The position numbers and the translations under genes are program-made. The notes beneath the pieces are model-generated. The model was not told the origin of the DNA, did no database searches, and was given only the letters and a program-made list of their open reading frames with translations. A stretch of DNA of 5,987 nt, from contig CAJUMT010000205.1 of NCBI GenBank assembly GCA_910587495.1, positions 1-5,987 on the forward strand, given 5' to 3'. Origin of the DNA: an uncultured Lachnospiraceae bacterium. GTDB taxonomy: Bacteria > Bacillota_A > Clostridia > Lachnospirales > Lachnospiraceae. Shown here in pieces: positions 5,250-5,987 of this stretch. The first letter of the stretch is position 1. Each line of letters starts with the position of its first letter.

Positions 5250-5987
5250 TTACTCGAAGTCTTCTCCGGCATCCTCTGCCGGAACCTCCAAAGCTTTCAT
5301 ACTCAGGCTGATCTTGCGATCTTCGCCATTAAAATCCACTACTTTTGCAGTGACTACCTGACCTACGCTCAACACGTCTGAGGGCTTTTCCACATGTTCC
5401 CTGGAAATCTGGGATACATGCAGCAGCGCATCCACACCCGGCTCCAGCTCTACAAAAGCGCCAAAATCAGTCATGCGTGCGACTTTGCCTTCCACTGTAT
5501 TGCCGACTGCATACTTTTCATCTGCGGTCAGCCACGGATTGGCGTCGTCAAACTTAAGACTTAAAGCGATCTTAGTTCCTTTAATCTCTTTAATCAATAC
5601 ACTTAACTGATCGCCGACTTTAAACATCTTCTTCGGATGCTCAACGCGTCCCCAGGACATCTCGGATATATGCAGAAGTCCGTCCGCGCCGCCCAAATCG
5701 ATAAATGCTCCGAAATCAGTCACATTCTTGACTGTTCCTTCCACTACATCGCCTTCTTTAATTCTAGCGAATAACTCTTCCTGCAGTTTAAGCTTTCTCT
5801 CTACCAGAAGCTGCTTGCGGTCGCCGATGATCCTTCTTCTTCTGGGATTAAACTCAGTGATCACAAATTCAATCTCCTGATCCGCATATTTTCCCAGATT
5901 CTTCTCATACATATCTGATACGAGGCTTGCCGGAATAAAGATCCTGCTCTCGTCAATCACTACGCTTAAACCGCCGTCAAGAACCTG
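5250..5987 (-). CDS. rpsA: S1-domain RNA-binding protein (ribosomal protein S1 type), 3' part
   Basis: Only the last 245 codons are in the window. The frame is open through base 5987, so the gene starts beyond the right edge; the GTG at 5960 lies within an S1 domain (GGLSVVIDESRIFIPASLV) and is not a true start. The fragment holds the end of one S1 domain (residues 1-62) and two complete ones: 77-146 with GTVKNVTDFGAFIDLGGADGL, and 162-231 with GKVARMTDFGAFVELEPGVDAL. Both carry the aromatic and basic RNA-binding surface of the OB fold. It ends in a short acidic tail. The protein is expected to bind mRNA at the ribosome. In many Clostridia the S1 repeats are fused to IspH (HMB-PP reductase); the part that would show this is outside the window, so plain RpsA and an IspH-S1 fusion both remain possible. 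Confidence 0.9.
   Translation of the reverse strand, partial: QVLDGGLSVVIDESRIFIPASLVSDMYEKNLGKYADQEIEFVITEFNPRRRRIIGDRKQLLVERKLKLQEELFARIKEGDVVEGTVKNVTDFGAFIDLGGADGLLHISEMSWGRVEHPKKMFKVGDQLSVLIKEIKGTKIALSLKFDDANPWLTADEKYAVGNTVEGKVARMTDFGAFVELEPGVDALLHVSQISREHVEKPSDVLSVGQVVTAKVVDFNGEDRKISLSMKALEVPAEDAGEDFE

Noticed and set aside
5958..5960. GTG as start of the S1-domain gene
   Set aside because: Coding sequence continues in frame through 5987, with an S1-type GGLSVVI block crossing the GTG, and no ribosome binding site precedes it. The gene is cut by the window edge.

Overview
The window holds one complete operon on the minus strand, read from high to low coordinates: rnfC, rnfD, rnfG, rnfE, rnfA, rnfB (5102 down to 134). 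It encodes all six subunits of the Rnf complex, the membrane-bound ferredoxin:NAD+ oxidoreductase that couples electron transfer to export of Na+ or H+. Upstream, on the same strand and cut by the right edge, is the 3' part of a gene for an S1-domain RNA-binding protein of the ribosomal protein S1 type (5987 to 5250).

The organism is most likely an anaerobic Firmicute of class Clostridia, perhaps a Lachnospiraceae relative. The support is the gene order CDGEAB, an RnfB with four ferredoxin-like cysteine motifs after the Fe-S domain, G-rich ribosome binding sites, and an S1 that ends after its last S1 domains. The genus cannot be named from this window.

Layout, left to right: 1-84, no gene or clear signal; 85-125, a strong intrinsic terminator just after rnfB; 134-5102, the six rnf genes, tightly packed with gaps from a 1-nt overlap to 25 nt; 5103-5249, the only real intergenic space, carrying (in transcription order) a terminator-like hairpin for the S1 gene, a candidate Rex operator overlapping a candidate promoter, a small inverted repeat near the predicted transcription start, and the rnfC ribosome binding site; 5250-5987, the partial S1 gene. 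No stretch over 300 bases lacks a gene. No tRNA, mobile element, CRISPR array or phage gene was seen.

How the parts work together: RnfB is expected to take electrons from reduced ferredoxin; RnfA and RnfE carry a membrane cysteine set known to hold a [2Fe-2S] cluster; RnfG and RnfD each show a threonine motif for covalently bound FMN; RnfC carries the FMN/NADH-type domain that reduces NAD+. The flavin transferase (ApbE) needed for the covalent FMNs is not in the window. The complex itself is well known. The points most worth following are the Rex-like operator over the promoter, a four-cysteine tail on RnfE, and a repeated AGGGGG ribosome binding site at four gene junctions.
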